A stretch of 64,000 nt of DNA from Aulosira sp. FACHB-615 (GTDB taxonomy: Bacteria > Cyanobacteriota > Cyanobacteriia > Cyanobacteriales > Nostocaceae): NCBI RefSeq assembly GCF_014698045.1, contig NZ_JACJSE010000033.1, forward strand, positions 9,301 to 73,300. The letters are read 5' to 3'. Positions 1 to 9,355 of the stretch are shown here, piece by piece (positions within the stretch are counted from its first letter, which is position 1; the number at the start of each line of letters is the position of its first letter). Below the pieces are notes generated by a model that worked only from the letters and a program-made list of their open reading frames with translations, had not been told where the DNA came from and ran no database searches. A program made the translations under genes and the position numbers.

Positions 1-1997
1 TCCTCAAATCTGCCTCGAAAATCTATTCGTCCTTCATTGGGATAATTCAACCATCCTTCAAATAACTTACCTGTTTGATGCTCTTCCCAAAAATAACTAT
101 TTTCACTATCTACTTTGAAAGTGACACTAGCAGCAGTTTGATTATCGTCAAAACTCCAAGAAAGTGTTTGCCCTTCAAATTTGGAATTTTGAATTGCCGC
201 TAAACCAAAGCGAGAACGGAACTGCACTTCACCTTTTGAGGAAATTAATAAATGTTCTAGTCCTTCATGCCAAGTGCCAGCTTCTCCACCCCATTTGACT
301 GCACAAATATATTCTCCGGCATATTCTTGCAAAAATTGATTTAACTCAATTTTTTCAGCCTCAAGTGCATATTTTCCTCCTAATTGTCGAAGAACTTGAG
401 CTTTAAGTTTTGCAAAGGGACGTAGTTTAGATGCTAAAGCACCATCATTGTGTGTAAGTAGTTGTGCATCAAATTCTTTTATTGATATTCCTAATCGTTT
501 AGCCACAAATTCAGATACTTTAGTAATAACTAAATCAATAGCTGAAATTTGTTTATTCGGCGGAACAAAATCTCTTAATAACTCTCTTACACCATCAACA
601 AACTCATAGGTAAGATACTCAGTATCATCTTGGTGCAAAACTGGCAACCGTTTTAGCAGCCCGCTCATAAAAACTTCTGCCACATGAATTTCTCTCGCAT
701 CTGGCAGTAAAGTTTCCCGAATTAGGTTGACTACTGATACACTCACAGGTACTGTTGCCATTAATCCTGCTAAACGTCTAGCTTGTAGAGAAGCATTAGC
801 ACGAAATAAGTTAACTAAATCTGAAGCTTCTAGCTTTTGTGTGGCTTGTGAGTAACTTTCATTCGAGGTTGTTTTTTCTTGATGAGAAACAGAATAAAAT
901 TTAAATCCTGCTGTTGAAATATTCCCTTGACCTGCTATGACCTTTGACCATCTGAGTAAAGGTTCTGATTCTAGGGTAATAATAGGAATAGAAGTTAAAG
1001 ATTTTATAGTTTTTGATTTATCTTTATTATTGTCACTTGACAATTCATCAATATCATCTTCATCCCATAATTGGGCAATTAACTGGGAATTATAGATTCC
1101 AGGTGCAAAAGTAGAAAGTAGAACTGGAATTTCATCAACTAAAGCGGTTCTATCCCACAATTTTTCTGGAAGTAGCTGAAGAATAGTAATTAAAGCACGC
1201 TGCCCCCATAACTCTAAAACCGGATGAATTAGTTGTTGTCGCCAAATTGGAGAAATACAATCACTTACCAATAGAATTAAACGTCTGCCTTTGGGGTCAA
1301 TTAATACATCTGGTTTATGCGAAGTAGATTCATCAAATCCTGTACTATTTTCCGAAAGTAATTGGATTTCAGTTTCTGAGTTTTTTAATTTCCAAGTACG
1401 TACATCCCGAAAAGCACCATGATGCTTGAGAAGTAGTTGAAATTCCCTAATAGTTTGTTCCCAAATTTCAGTGATACTGGTTTCTTCAACTACTAAAGCT
1501 AACTCTAACCATCTTTCTGGAGTGCTTTTGAGAACGGGTATCCCAATTTGATCTTCTGCAAAGCGTTGAACTGTGGCTTCCTCATCCAATATCTTTTCTG
1601 TAGGAGATGGTACTTTCCGCATCAGAGGACGAAGCGCACGTCCTAAAGCTAGGGAATTTCTTAATGCTTTTGCTGCGGGTATTTTGATAGGAATCGCTTC
1701 TGAGTTTTCTGTGGGGCTTGGCTTTTGTGTTGGGGGAGAAGGAAGAACCACTGAAGAAGAAGGTTCGTTAACTGAAGTAACTGGAAGTTCAGTAGCTTGT
1801 GATTTTGAAGTTGTTACAGGTGTATTTGAGGAGTCTGGTTTTGATGGTTGTAATGATGTTGCTGACTTTACTGGTTGCTGGTGTGGCTGTTGTTGCGATG
1901 ATTCTATGTGAACCGCCAACCAGAAAATATCTGCTAGTTCTGTAGCAGTAAATTTAAACCCCGCTTCTTGCAGAATAGCGATCACTCGCTCTATCAT
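1..1997 (-). CDS. vWA-type protein of VMAP ternary conflict system 1 (C-terminus beyond window)
   Basis: This is the third core component of a vWA-MoxR-VMAP system, by position and by homology to the 886-aa protein at 13205-15865. The frame is open from the ATG at 1997 to the left edge, 665 codons. The N-terminal helix (MIERVIAIL... ADIFWLAV) and the vWA-like core around residues 160-300 (LALVVEE, DVRTW, RRLILLVSDC) align with that paralogue. The MIDAS-like motif is degenerate: EETSI here against DESPS in the paralogue. The visible C-terminal part is not a SUMF1 fold. It is a region I do not recognise, rich in W, E and G. The ATG overlaps the MoxR TGA as ATGA, so translation is probably coupled. 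Family assignment is fairly sure. The role, regulated with MoxR by ATP-driven remodelling, is inferred from the family. Confidence 0.8.
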   Translation of the reverse strand, partial: MIERVIAILQEAGFKFTATELADIFWLAVHIESSQQQPHQQPVKSATSLQPSKPDSSNTPVTTSKSQATELPVTSVNEPSSSVVLPSPPTQKPSPTENSEAIPIKIPAAKALRNSLALGRALRPLMRKVPSPTEKILDEEATVQRFAEDQIGIPVLKSTPERWLELALVVEETSITEIWEQTIREFQLLLKHHGAFRDVRTWKLKNSETEIQLLSENSTGFDESTSHKPDVLIDPKGRRLILLVSDCISPIWRQQLIHPVLELWGQRALITILQLLPEKLWDRTALVDEIPVLLSTFAPGIYNSQLIAQLWDEDDIDELSSDNNKDKSKTIKSLTSIPIITLESEPLLRWSKVIAGQGNISTAGFKFYSVSHQEKTTSNESYSQATQKLEASDLVNLFRANASLQARRLAGLMATVPVSVSVVNLIRETLLPDAREIHVAEVFMSGLLKRLPVLHQDDTEYLTYEFVDGVRELLRDFVPPNKQISAIDLVITKVSEFVAKRLGISIKEFDAQLLTHNDGALASKLRPFAKLKAQVLRQLGGKYALEAEKIELNQFLQEYAGEYICAVKWGGEAGTWHEGLEHLLISSKGEVQFRSRFGLAAIQNSKFEGQTLSWSFDDNQTAASVTFKVDSENSYFWEEHQTGKLFEGWLNYPNEGRIDFRGRFE

Positions 1998-3010
1998 AGT
2001 CCATCTCTACTATTTAAGTAGCGCAGCAAGTGTTCTATTAATTTTGCTTTTGAGCCTTTATCTTTGACTTTATCTTCATTATCAGGTTCAAGCATAGGCG
2101 AGTCAGGTTTATTAGCTGTATTGGTCAACATATAAATAGCATTGAGTAATTGGTCTGTAGCTAAATCACCTTGATCTCGCCGTTTGAGAAACTGCTCAAT
2201 AATTATCTCTGCTTGCTCAATAATATCATTACCTAAATGAGCTTTGACAATGTTGTCTAATTCTTCACGACTTGGTTGTGGTAAATCTAATCTTAAACAA
2301 CGTCGTAAAAAAGCAGGTGGAAATTCTCGTTCACCATTACTTGTTAAGATCACAAAGGGAAATTCTGTACACTTGACTTTACCTTTATCAATAATTGCAG
2401 TTTGATTGTCATAAGTTTTTACATTAATTTCATTCAATTTATTTTCGCTATCTTGATTGTCTAAATTAGCTATTCTTGCTAATTCAGGAATATCAAATTC
2501 TCCTTCTTCAAAAATATTTAACAAATCATTAGGTAAATCAATATCGCTTTTATCCATTTCATCAATTAATAACACCCTGGGCTTCTTCAAGCCTGAAGGA
2601 AATAATGCTGTCCCCAACGGGCCTAATTGAATATATTTACCAATTTCTGCTAAGTTATCTTGATTGTTTGCTTTAGCATCTTGTAAACGTCCAATAGCAT
2701 CATAGCTATACAGTCCTTGTTGTAAAGTCGAGCGAGTAGTAATATTCCACCGCAATACTTCACCTAATTTTAATTCCTTAGCTACTGCATAAGCTAAAGA
2801 AGTTTTACCTGTCCCTGGTTTTCCTGTTACTAACAAAGGACGACGTAGATAAAGTGCTGCATTGACTAATTCTATTTCTTCTTTTCTAGAGCGATAAGTA
2901 GAACCTCGTTCTTGTTTTTTAAATGTTCGCCAACTAGGGGGTTCAGGAAGGGTTTCGATGCCATCATGAGGGTTTTCAGGGTTGCCTTGAAATATTTTCC
3001 AGGAGGTCAT
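1994..3010 (-). CDS. MoxR-family AAA+ ATPase of VMAP system 1
   Basis: 338-aa AAA+ ATPase of the MoxR class, the remodelling ATPase of vWA-MoxR-VMAP systems. Visible motifs are Walker A GKPGTGKT (about 63-70), Walker B VLLIDE (about 146-151), a sensor segment ILTSNGEREFPP and the following arginine pair RR. The start is set at MTSWKIF (3010). It matches MSDWKIF of the second MoxR copy, and its ATG overlaps the TGA of the upstream VMAP as ATGA. The frame extends to 3103, but that would lie inside VMAP. The 3' end also overlaps the vWA gene by 4 bp, so VMAP, MoxR and vWA are tightly coupled. The substrate is unknown; the family suggests it acts on the vWA/VMAP partner. Confidence 0.9.
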   Translation of the reverse strand: MTSWKIFQGNPENPHDGIETLPEPPSWRTFKKQERGSTYRSRKEEIELVNAALYLRRPLLVTGKPGTGKTSLAYAVAKELKLGEVLRWNITTRSTLQQGLYSYDAIGRLQDAKANNQDNLAEIGKYIQLGPLGTALFPSGLKKPRVLLIDEMDKSDIDLPNDLLNIFEEGEFDIPELARIANLDNQDSENKLNEINVKTYDNQTAIIDKGKVKCTEFPFVILTSNGEREFPPAFLRRCLRLDLPQPSREELDNIVKAHLGNDIIEQAEIIIEQFLKRRDQGDLATDQLLNAIYMLTNTANKPDSPMLEPDNEDKVKDKGSKAKLIEHLLRYLNSRDGL

Positions 3011-4518
3011 GGTGTTGTATACTCTTTTTTGGAAGGTGGTACTATATAAGGGTTTTCCCATAGCAACGAGAGATGATGCCCAATACGTTGCTCGTAATCG
3101 CAAGAAAAATCAGATGACCGTCTCTGCCTAACTCGCTCTGGTATTTCAGTTATCAAACATTTTAGTAGTTCTTTTATTTCATTTTCAAAATTTGGAACAT
3201 TTAGTTCCTGCCTGAACCATAATGCAAGGGGAAGTGCAGTTGTATTAATTGCTTTAAAATAGTCCTCTGTTGGTACTGCTTTAATTAGTGTTAAGGCAAC
3301 TACATCATCTTGATTTATTTTTGAAAAAAGTTCTGCACTAGAAGAAAACTCTCCAGAGATAAAGCACTGAAAGCAGTTATCCTGAGTTAAACTAATTAAA
3401 GTATTCCATTTTTGTACCCAAACATTTCTGAAGCGATATTTATTTAAACGATTACTAGAACGAAGAATGACTTTATATAAACTACCCATAGAAACCGGAA
3501 AATCTTCATTCTGAATTTTCCAAGTATCAATTGCTTCATTTAATAGCCCATAAGGTAAGAAAATTTCAATTGTTGGTTGGGCAGAGTTATCATTGAGATA
3601 GGGAATAACTTGTTCAATATAATCATCTATTAAGATAGATATTTCTGTAAGCGAAAATATTTCTTTCTCTTGATTTTGAAGTTCTAATCGCTTATAGCCC
3701 TTTGCTGTTTGGTAATTAAATTCATCATTTCTCCCATCATGAATAAACCAAGCTGAAACGAAATAATATTGGTTTTGATGTTGTTGACTAGGACTTAATA
3801 AGATAAGTAAGTGAGTGGGTACAGTATTTAGTTCATTTCTGACAGTATTGGGATTTACTATGGAATTTGACAAGGTTGAACAGTTATTCGTGTTACGCTG
3901 CAACCAAATTTTTAGCTGTTCTAAAATAGGGTTAGAATTTTTTTCTTGCTCTAACAAAAGTTTTGATAAACAAGATACAAAATTTACTATATACTCTATC
4001 TCGTTATTTTGAGATTTCTTTTTAAGGCTACTCAAAATTTCTGTGATAGTACTTGGTATTGTATCCTCCCAATCTTCATACCATACCAATTCAGAATAGG
4101 ATTTTAAATAAAGTTGTTTTATTTGTCTAAAAAACTTTTCATCTAAATTAATCAATTTAATTAGTAAAATATATAAAGAACAAATATTTAATTTCTGCAC
4201 TAATTCTATTAAGCTATCATCATCTTTGCTCGTTAATTTTTCATTAATTATTTGAATTAATATCTCTGGTAGATTCTGCAATGCTGAATTTCCAGGGACT
4301 TCTTTCAATGCTCCTTCAATTAAATCTGAGATCCATCCTTCTTGCTCAAGCCTTATTATTAAATCGAAAATGACTTGACTATAATCACTATTATCTGGAA
4401 CATCAGATTCTTCTATATCGAGGTGAATCCGAAGCATTCTCACCAATTTATCCCGGTTAGGAAAAGCAGATTTAAGTGCTGTCCTTATTTTTTCTATTGC
4501 TTTCCCAGGCAAAACCAT
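3007..4518 (-). CDS. EAD1-VMAP (vWA-MoxR-associated protein), system 1
   Basis: 503-aa VMAP. Residues 1-85 form a helical effector-associated domain of EAD1 type (ALKSAFPNRDKL, then GWISDLIEGAL and PGN). A helical middle region follows. The C-terminal VMAP-C domain has the typical blocks IEIFLPY, LALWFRQE, ERVRQRR and LLWENPY near residue 490. VMAPs are predicted specificity or adaptor subunits whose EAD pairs with the EAD of an effector. The neighbouring effector with the matching EAD is the EAD1-trypsin at 4569-5666. GGAG lies about 9 nt before the ATG. The 3' end overlaps MoxR by 4 bp. Family known; the EAD-EAD pairing is inferred from shared sequence and adjacency. Confidence 0.85.
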   Translation of the reverse strand: MVLPGKAIEKIRTALKSAFPNRDKLVRMLRIHLDIEESDVPDNSDYSQVIFDLIIRLEQEGWISDLIEGALKEVPGNSALQNLPEILIQIINEKLTSKDDDSLIELVQKLNICSLYILLIKLINLDEKFFRQIKQLYLKSYSELVWYEDWEDTIPSTITEILSSLKKKSQNNEIEYIVNFVSCLSKLLLEQEKNSNPILEQLKIWLQRNTNNCSTLSNSIVNPNTVRNELNTVPTHLLILLSPSQQHQNQYYFVSAWFIHDGRNDEFNYQTAKGYKRLELQNQEKEIFSLTEISILIDDYIEQVIPYLNDNSAQPTIEIFLPYGLLNEAIDTWKIQNEDFPVSMGSLYKVILRSSNRLNKYRFRNVWVQKWNTLISLTQDNCFQCFISGEFSSSAELFSKINQDDVVALTLIKAVPTEDYFKAINTTALPLALWFRQELNVPNFENEIKELLKCLITEIPERVRQRRSSDFSCDYEQRIGHHLSLLWENPYIVPPSKKEYTTP

Positions 4519-4568
4519 TAATGACTACTCCAAAATTACCAAAAAATAAATTTGATTATGAAATATTT

Positions 4569-5666
4569 TCACCATATTTCCTCACCACTTAATAAACCCT
4601 GTAATAAATCTTGCCTATCTAAACGGGAGCAGATAGCACTAAAAGGAGTTCCCGCATTATATTTGGCGCTTTCGTATGCCGGATCTCCACTATGATGTAG
4701 TGCAACTAATTGCCAGTTAATATCAAAACAAGGAGAACCAGAAGAACCAGGTTCAGTATTAGTTCTGTATTTAACCATTGTGCCATTTTCATTAACACCA
4801 ATAATGGCTTCTGTATCAAATCCCAGCTTTAATGGCTCACCTTGTGGGTGTTGCAGTATAAACAGTGGGGTATCAGGCACAAATTCATATACCTCATCAG
4901 TGAACTTAATCCATCCTCTTTCTGGGGAACTTGGCTCTGGTTTTGTGCCAATAGCTTCTTTTCCTGGAACTCCATCGACTCGAAGTAAGGCATAGTCCAA
5001 TTCATCGGGTGTCGGTAATCGGGTTTCTTCATCTGGAAGATAAGGACTTTGATCAATCAACCAATCATTTTGTACTAAACAATATTTTGTCCCCTGGTTA
5101 ATAACTTTGCCTTCCACTTGTTTATAATCAAAACGCAAAATTATATTGTTAGGAGTAGCTTTTTCTAATATTATAGGCTCTATAACATGATAATTAGTAA
5201 TAACAACATTGGGTGCAATCAAAAATCCTGTACCAAAAGAACGAGCATTATTTTTTTTAGTAATTTCAATACGACAAACTTGTGACTCAAGTTTACCTAA
5301 ACTTTCTCGCCATGTATTAACATTAAGAAAACTATTCGTTTTTTTGATAATTTTTTCTAGTGACCCTCTTGCTGTGAGTTCTGTTGGCATAGGAGTAGCA
5401 AGTTTTAGCTCCTGTGCAATCACAAACAATTTTTGGTTTCCAGGATTGGACTCACGCGCACCTGCAATTAATTCATCAACCCATCCCTCAGCTTCTGCTG
5501 CTTGAATCAATCTAAAAACAATAGCTTTTAAATCATCCCCCATTGCATAGGCATTCAAATTCTTGTCTAATCTAAATCTGACTACTTCTGCCAGTCTTAC
5601 TTGCTCAGGAAACGCATCAATTAAAGCATCTGTTAATTGTTTAAATTGTAAGCCTTTTAATTTCAT
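4569..5666 (-). CDS. EAD1-trypsin-like serine protease (effector of system 1)
   Basis: 365-aa two-domain protein. Residues 1-90 are an EAD1 (ALIDAFPEQVRL, GWVDELIAGA, NPGN), closely similar in pattern to the EAD1 of the adjacent VMAP. Residues about 125-355 are a trypsin/HtrA-type serine protease domain with an apparent triad: His160 in TNYHV, Asp224 in LDYALL and Ser309 in GSSGSP. No signal peptide or membrane segment is visible, so it should act in the cytosol. Predicted role: a protease effector recruited or released through EAD1 homotypic contact with VMAP and cleaving an unknown target. It lies 50 bp upstream of VMAP on the same strand. Domain calls are strong; the target is unknown. Confidence 0.88.
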   Translation of the reverse strand: MKLKGLQFKQLTDALIDAFPEQVRLAEVVRFRLDKNLNAYAMGDDLKAIVFRLIQAAEAEGWVDELIAGARESNPGNQKLFVIAQELKLATPMPTELTARGSLEKIIKKTNSFLNVNTWRESLGKLESQVCRIEITKKNNARSFGTGFLIAPNVVITNYHVIEPIILEKATPNNIILRFDYKQVEGKVINQGTKYCLVQNDWLIDQSPYLPDEETRLPTPDELDYALLRVDGVPGKEAIGTKPEPSSPERGWIKFTDEVYEFVPDTPLFILQHPQGEPLKLGFDTEAIIGVNENGTMVKYRTNTEPGSSGSPCFDINWQLVALHHSGDPAYESAKYNAGTPFSAICSRLDRQDLLQGLLSGEEIW

Positions 5667-5723
5667 AGTAATTTTTTAAAGATTTATTTAAATAGCTCCT
5701 CAAGCTGAATGTCTTTTATTAAT

Positions 5724-6443
5724 TTAAAGTTCTTCACGGATAATTTCATACCAAAAAGATAAATCTTTGACTTTATGAGAACCCATTTGAGGATGTCGCC
5801 CAATCCCAAACCCATCTCTATACTGCAACCATGAATTACGGTATACTCCTATAGTATTGCCAGTAACTTTATTCAGGATTTGATAAGCTAAATTACCTAA
5901 AATTGATGCCCCACCAATCGCAGTGGTTACAGTGCTAACCTGTGGTGCAGCTACAGCTAGTCCTAAGAGTGTTCCGATTGCACCTTGAATTTCAGGCGAT
6001 TGCAAGTTCTTATAAAGTAAGGTTGCTAAGTCTTCCGAGTCTTGGCGATCGCGGGATACTGTGATGAAGATATCTAAGAAATGAAGAGCCTGTCCATAGA
6101 AGATTAGTAACCCGTTTTCACCTGTAGGCAAACGATCCTGACTTTTAATTCCTGGGAAACGAAAGGTTTGAGGCATATAAATGCTTGCTGCTTCACCTGC
6201 TGTTGCGTTACCGTGAATGACCAGGGCATCTAAGCGCATCTGTGCATCACCAAACCATTTTTTTGTATCCCAAATCATAATATCTTGCAATCTTACAGCC
6301 AAATTCACAGCTTGCGGTTGGCTACTAGATTCTCGACTATTACTCCTATTCTGTTGTTCAAATCTCATTTCACGCTGTATCTGCTCAATAGCTACAGCAT
6401 CGGGAGGAATAACTTCATCAATTAACCATTCCTGTTGAGTCAT
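5724..6443 (-). CDS. Unknown protein, first gene of VMAP operon 1
   Basis: I do not recognise this 239-aa protein. It has an N-terminal low-complexity stretch (Gln/Ser/Arg-rich, about 25-45), then a probably globular domain with LIFYGQALHFLDIFI near residue 110. A glycine/alanine-rich segment around 150-185 could be an amphipathic or membrane-associated helix pair, and the end is aromatic-rich (SWLQYRDGFGIG). It is the first gene of the operon directly behind the shared leader, so it may be a system-specific effector or sensor. The start ATG overlaps the stop of a five-codon ORF (ATG CGG AGC AAT AGA TGA). That mini-ORF uses the start codon that in the second operon begins the RHH gene at 20376. 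No function assigned. Confidence 0.6.
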   Translation of the reverse strand: MTQQEWLIDEVIPPDAVAIEQIQREMRFEQQNRSNSRESSSQPQAVNLAVRLQDIMIWDTKKWFGDAQMRLDALVIHGNATAGEAASIYMPQTFRFPGIKSQDRLPTGENGLLIFYGQALHFLDIFITVSRDRQDSEDLATLLYKNLQSPEIQGAIGTLLGLAVAAPQVSTVTTAIGGASILGNLAYQILNKVTGNTIGVYRNSWLQYRDGFGIGRHPQMGSHKVKDLSFWYEIIREEL

Positions 6444-6453
6444 CTATTGCTCC

Positions 6454-6676
6454 GCATAACTGCTAGTCCAAAAGCGCATACAAAACTACAAATGTACAAA
6501 CACAGAATGATACTAGCAGCCTCAAGCATGTTAACGATAGTAGTTAAACTTAAGCAGAATCGAAACCTTTGCTAAAAACTTGCTGTGTCCGTGATGTAGT
6601 TTAGATTTCAGCGTTAGCTAATTTTAACGGAGATTTATGAAATGGGAAAATTTTATGTTTACATTTATACACACTG
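6454..6676 (-). promoter_or_regulatory. Shared leader/promoter region, copy 1 (upstream of VMAP operon 1)
   Basis: About 220 bp, very similar to 20373-20596, in the same orientation and also immediately upstream of a VMAP operon. Both copies keep an 8-bp inverted repeat, CTGCTAGT (6460-6467) and ACTAGCAG (6512-6519), separated by exactly 44 nt. In copy 2 the conserved block ends at the start codon of a small RHH protein. Here that gene is gone and only its start codon remains. Likely a promoter, operator and 5' leader; the regulator is unproven. Confidence 0.65.
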
Positions 6677-6898
6677 CAAGAGCCAACAATTTTGCAAAGG
6701 AAAACCCTAAAGCAACCTGGAGAAACAATCGCTTTTCTTTGACAGTAGCCGTTTTTGATCAGTAGCAGATGATGAGTGCGATCGCCTGTAGCAGTATGAA
6801 TGAGAAAGGTTCAACTGAAAGCTTGGGAACGCTGAAGTAGGAGCAATCAGTAGTATTGTTATCGATAAAATACTGCTCTAGAGGAAAACCAGAAGTTA

Positions 6899-7078
6899 AT
6901 GAAAAATCTTCGTTGGCAGCGAGTTTTATTGACGGCAGGGTTAATCACGTTAACCATCTTCGTCGTTGCTACTGCCTACCGCGAATGGCAAGCAAAAACA
7001 CAAGGATGGTGTGTCCGTTTTGCGCCTGATGGTAGTCAGAAGGTTTTGTACGGAGGCGATTGTTGGAAGAAACCTTAG
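6899..7078 (+). CDS. Small single-pass membrane protein (59 aa)
   Basis: Short ORF beginning ATGAAAAATCTTCG. It has a basic N-terminus (MKNLRWQR), one hydrophobic helix (about 9-26), and a short C-terminal tail with two cysteines (GWCVRF and GDCWKK). GAGG lies about 13 nt upstream of the ATG. The pattern of a basic start, a membrane helix and a Cys-containing tail looks like a real small membrane or exported protein, but I recognise no family. It is isolated from the conflict genes and on the opposite strand. Confidence 0.45.
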   Translation: MKNLRWQRVLLTAGLITLTIFVVATAYREWQAKTQGWCVRFAPDGSQKVLYGGDCWKKP

Positions 7079-7096
7079 TGCTGACGAGATCGTACT

Positions 7097-7570
7097 TCAG
7101 GTAGTCGCATACCTCAGCACTCGCTCCCACTCCCAACGCCACGCAGTCTCTACCTTAATTTCTTTACCGTTGGTAAACTTGATAAATTCTGTGCCTTCAT
7201 CATAAAAAACATCAGCAACAAGGCGATTGCGGACATCGTACCCCCACGTTTTGGCTGCTGCGTTCCACCATCTCTGCCCAGGTGATTCTAGATTTGGTCG
7301 TTCCAAATATTCATCACGCCATGCTTTTGGCTTCCACTGGTCTCGTAATGCACTCACCAAAATCGCATTTGGAAAATACTGCTTTTCATTCTTTTGTAAC
7401 CACAGCACATACTCAATTGTTCTTCTGAGCGCATCTTCTAACCCGTAAGTACAGCCTTCTAAAGCGTTTTGAACTTCTTCGAGTGAGAACTTAACGCCAA
7501 GGCTGACTAACGCTCGTTCGTATTTTTTGAATATCTCATATTCAACTGAGTCTTTTTCCCAGAACCACAC
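7097..7570 (-). CDS. Repeated hypothetical protein (157 aa), copy 1
   Basis: I do not recognise the family. It is homologous to the protein at 53337-53813, and a third copy survives only as a 3' fragment at 45699-45786. The C-terminal half (from SPGQRWWNAAAKTWGY through FIKFTNGKE to the WRWEWERVLRYAT end) is almost identical between copies, while the N-terminal half has diverged. The start is set at GTG TGG (7570), because both full copies share AGGAG or GGGAG about 11 nt before it. The longer frame to 7579 would put the start too close to that site. It is divergent from a winged-helix gene scar 70 bp away, and the same pair recurs at 53337-54057. Confidence 0.6.
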   Translation of the reverse strand: MWFWEKDSVEYEIFKKYERALVSLGVKFSLEEVQNALEGCTYGLEDALRRTIEYVLWLQKNEKQYFPNAILVSALRDQWKPKAWRDEYLERPNLESPGQRWWNAAAKTWGYDVRNRLVADVFYDEGTEFIKFTNGKEIKVETAWRWEWERVLRYATT

Positions 7571-7641
7571 AGTTAACACTTCTCCCTATGCAGTTATTTT
7601 CGCTTTCTTATAGTTTAATGCTGGTAGAAATACTCTGCTTG

Positions 7642-7971
7642 TACCCCGCAATTTCGGCTCAATGCAGAGATTCAAAGAACCGTTAAGCGGTATTGGGATA
7701 ATGTGCCGGGGGCGGGCGATCGATCGCCTACCTCAAAGAAGCGTTACGGACTTGGAAAGGAATTAAATCACCGGAAGCCGTGTTTGTGGCTGCTTGCAAG
7801 GAGGGACGGAAACCGGAATCTGCACAGGCTAAATCTGAAGTGATCGCTTGGTTTAAGTGGGCGCGGAAAAACAGGATTGTGATTGCGATGTTGGGGGAAA
7901 CTGTGTACACGCCGGATGGTGAGGCGGTAGCGTTGGCGGAGATGATGCGGCGGTTTCCGGTGTGGGAGTAG
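7642..7971 (+). pseudogene. 3'-end scar of winged-helix gene (scar 1)
   Basis: Matches the last third of the intact gene at 27833-28885, from TGCAGAGATTCAA to the stop in CGGTTTCCGGTG..GAGTAG. The frame is broken by about 8 extra bases at the duplicated GATCGATCGCC (about 7718-7730). An open piece of 63 codons remains at 7780-7971. No start signal or N-terminal domain is present, so it is a decayed fragment. Confidence 0.75.
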
Positions 7972-8029
7972 GGCTGTATGTCTGTCCAAAATCTCGAAGT
8001 AGTCGATTGCTGAATGCCTGTACAGTCAA

Positions 8030-8092
8030 GGCGCAACCCTCGTAGATGAAAAAGCTCAAGATGCCAGATTTATTCAAAGAAAATCTGGGTTT
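8030..8092 (+). pseudogene. Fragment similar to the 3' region of the 438-aa module B gene
   Basis: A short stretch around GATGAAAAAGCTCAAGATGCC resembles GGATGGAAAAGCTCAAGATAGC near 45518 in the 438-aa gene, including the following AAAATC(C)TGG. It follows scar 1 directly, just as a similar fragment follows scar 4 at 59915-60053. It is too short and too mutated to code. Confidence 0.45.
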
Positions 8093-8194
8093 CTTATCCC
8101 AGTACTAATAGAGCGATTTTTTAAAGGTAATTAAATATAGATGTAAAGAGTTTGAACTTAAAGCTAATATTAATACAATAGTGAAATTCAAAAA

Positions 8195-9079
8195 TTAAAA
8201 ATTATTGATTATAATAACAATTTTGATTGGACTTTCATGTTGCATCATTGATGATGTAATAAGCCTCGTAGTTTCTCTTAGCTCATAAAGAATAAATTTT
8301 TCTTCACATCTAGTAATTTTTAAATCGTTGTTCATAGGTATAATAACTCTCCAGAAAAAGAAACTAAATAAGCATATATTTATTACTAAATTTATGTTTT
8401 CTTGTTCCAGAGAAATTATATGCCTAAGTTTATTTTCTCCGGTGGTACGCCTTCTTATAATATTTTCAGATTCTTTATGTGAAAGTAATTCACATACTAC
8501 AGGGCTAGAAATACCATTACCGCCTGGATTAAAATTTCCTTTGCCCAAGATTGCTTCGCGAATTTTAGCAAATGCTAAGTCTGAAAAAAAAGTTTTATCA
8601 GTTAATTTATATCTTGTATTTAAATAATGAGCGCCGCCTAAAGCAATTTTCAAAATGGAAGGATAACTTTTTATAACAGTTTTTTTATTTTCTAATTCAA
8701 ATTCTATTTTTTCAATGTTTATTTGAGGAATTTCTTTTCCTGAATCTAAAGCATGACATTTTAATTGAAAATCTATATTTTTATTAGAAAGAATTTCCTG
8801 ATAAGAAAAATTAACATCAACTAGCTGTCCATTTTGTAAAATAGCCCGTCCTACTCTCTTAATACATCTACTTTTATAAAATTCAAACATCCAACTTAGT
8901 CGATGTAATTCGTCATCATAAGTTCCTCCTAATAATCTATTACAGTTTTTGCAAACTGGAATATGCCAAGCGCGACCACCACCAATACTTTTTGGTACAA
9001 AATGTTCTTTTGTTTTTTCTTCTTCTGATTTTTTCTTTCCACTTCTGATTCTATTACAGTAAAGGCAATAAAAAGACAT
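8195..9079 (-). CDS. HNH endonuclease domain protein
   Basis: 294 aa. The N-terminal 60 residues form an HNH-type zinc-stabilised nuclease core: CLYC, then EHFVPKSIGGG (the catalytic His region), then CKNCNRLLGG and a following acidic YDDEL. This is the Cys-x2-Cys / H / Cys-x2-Cys-N pattern of HNH_5-like nucleases. The remaining 230 residues are an unrecognised domain, probably for target recognition or regulation. It lies 276 bp downstream of the caspase-like gene on the same strand. It is AT-rich compared with its surroundings, consistent with separate acquisition. A DNA- or RNA-cutting defence role is inferred. Confidence 0.7.
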   Translation of the reverse strand: MSFYCLYCNRIRSGKKKSEEEKTKEHFVPKSIGGGRAWHIPVCKNCNRLLGGTYDDELHRLSWMFEFYKSRCIKRVGRAILQNGQLVDVNFSYQEILSNKNIDFQLKCHALDSGKEIPQINIEKIEFELENKKTVIKSYPSILKIALGGAHYLNTRYKLTDKTFFSDLAFAKIREAILGKGNFNPGGNGISSPVVCELLSHKESENIIRRRTTGENKLRHIISLEQENINLVINICLFSFFFWRVIIPMNNDLKITRCEEKFILYELRETTRLITSSMMQHESPIKIVIIINNF

Positions 9080-9355
9080 ACTATGAAAACCGTTAAATAA
9101 TTGAAATTATAGTTTATAAAAACTTTGAACTTCTTGTAGACGATTATGCTTACGCTTACATCTTGGACTGTTTTGACCACCTACAGCAAAATCTACAGTA
9201 TTTAGCAGTACACACCTGTAAGCTAGGAATTCAGATACCATCAGCCAATTGTTATCAGATGCCATTCCCATATATCCGATTTCACAAAATCAAAATGTTA
9301 GTTATTGCATAAGAAATGAAGTTGATTATATAAATAGTAATTATTGATTAAAGCT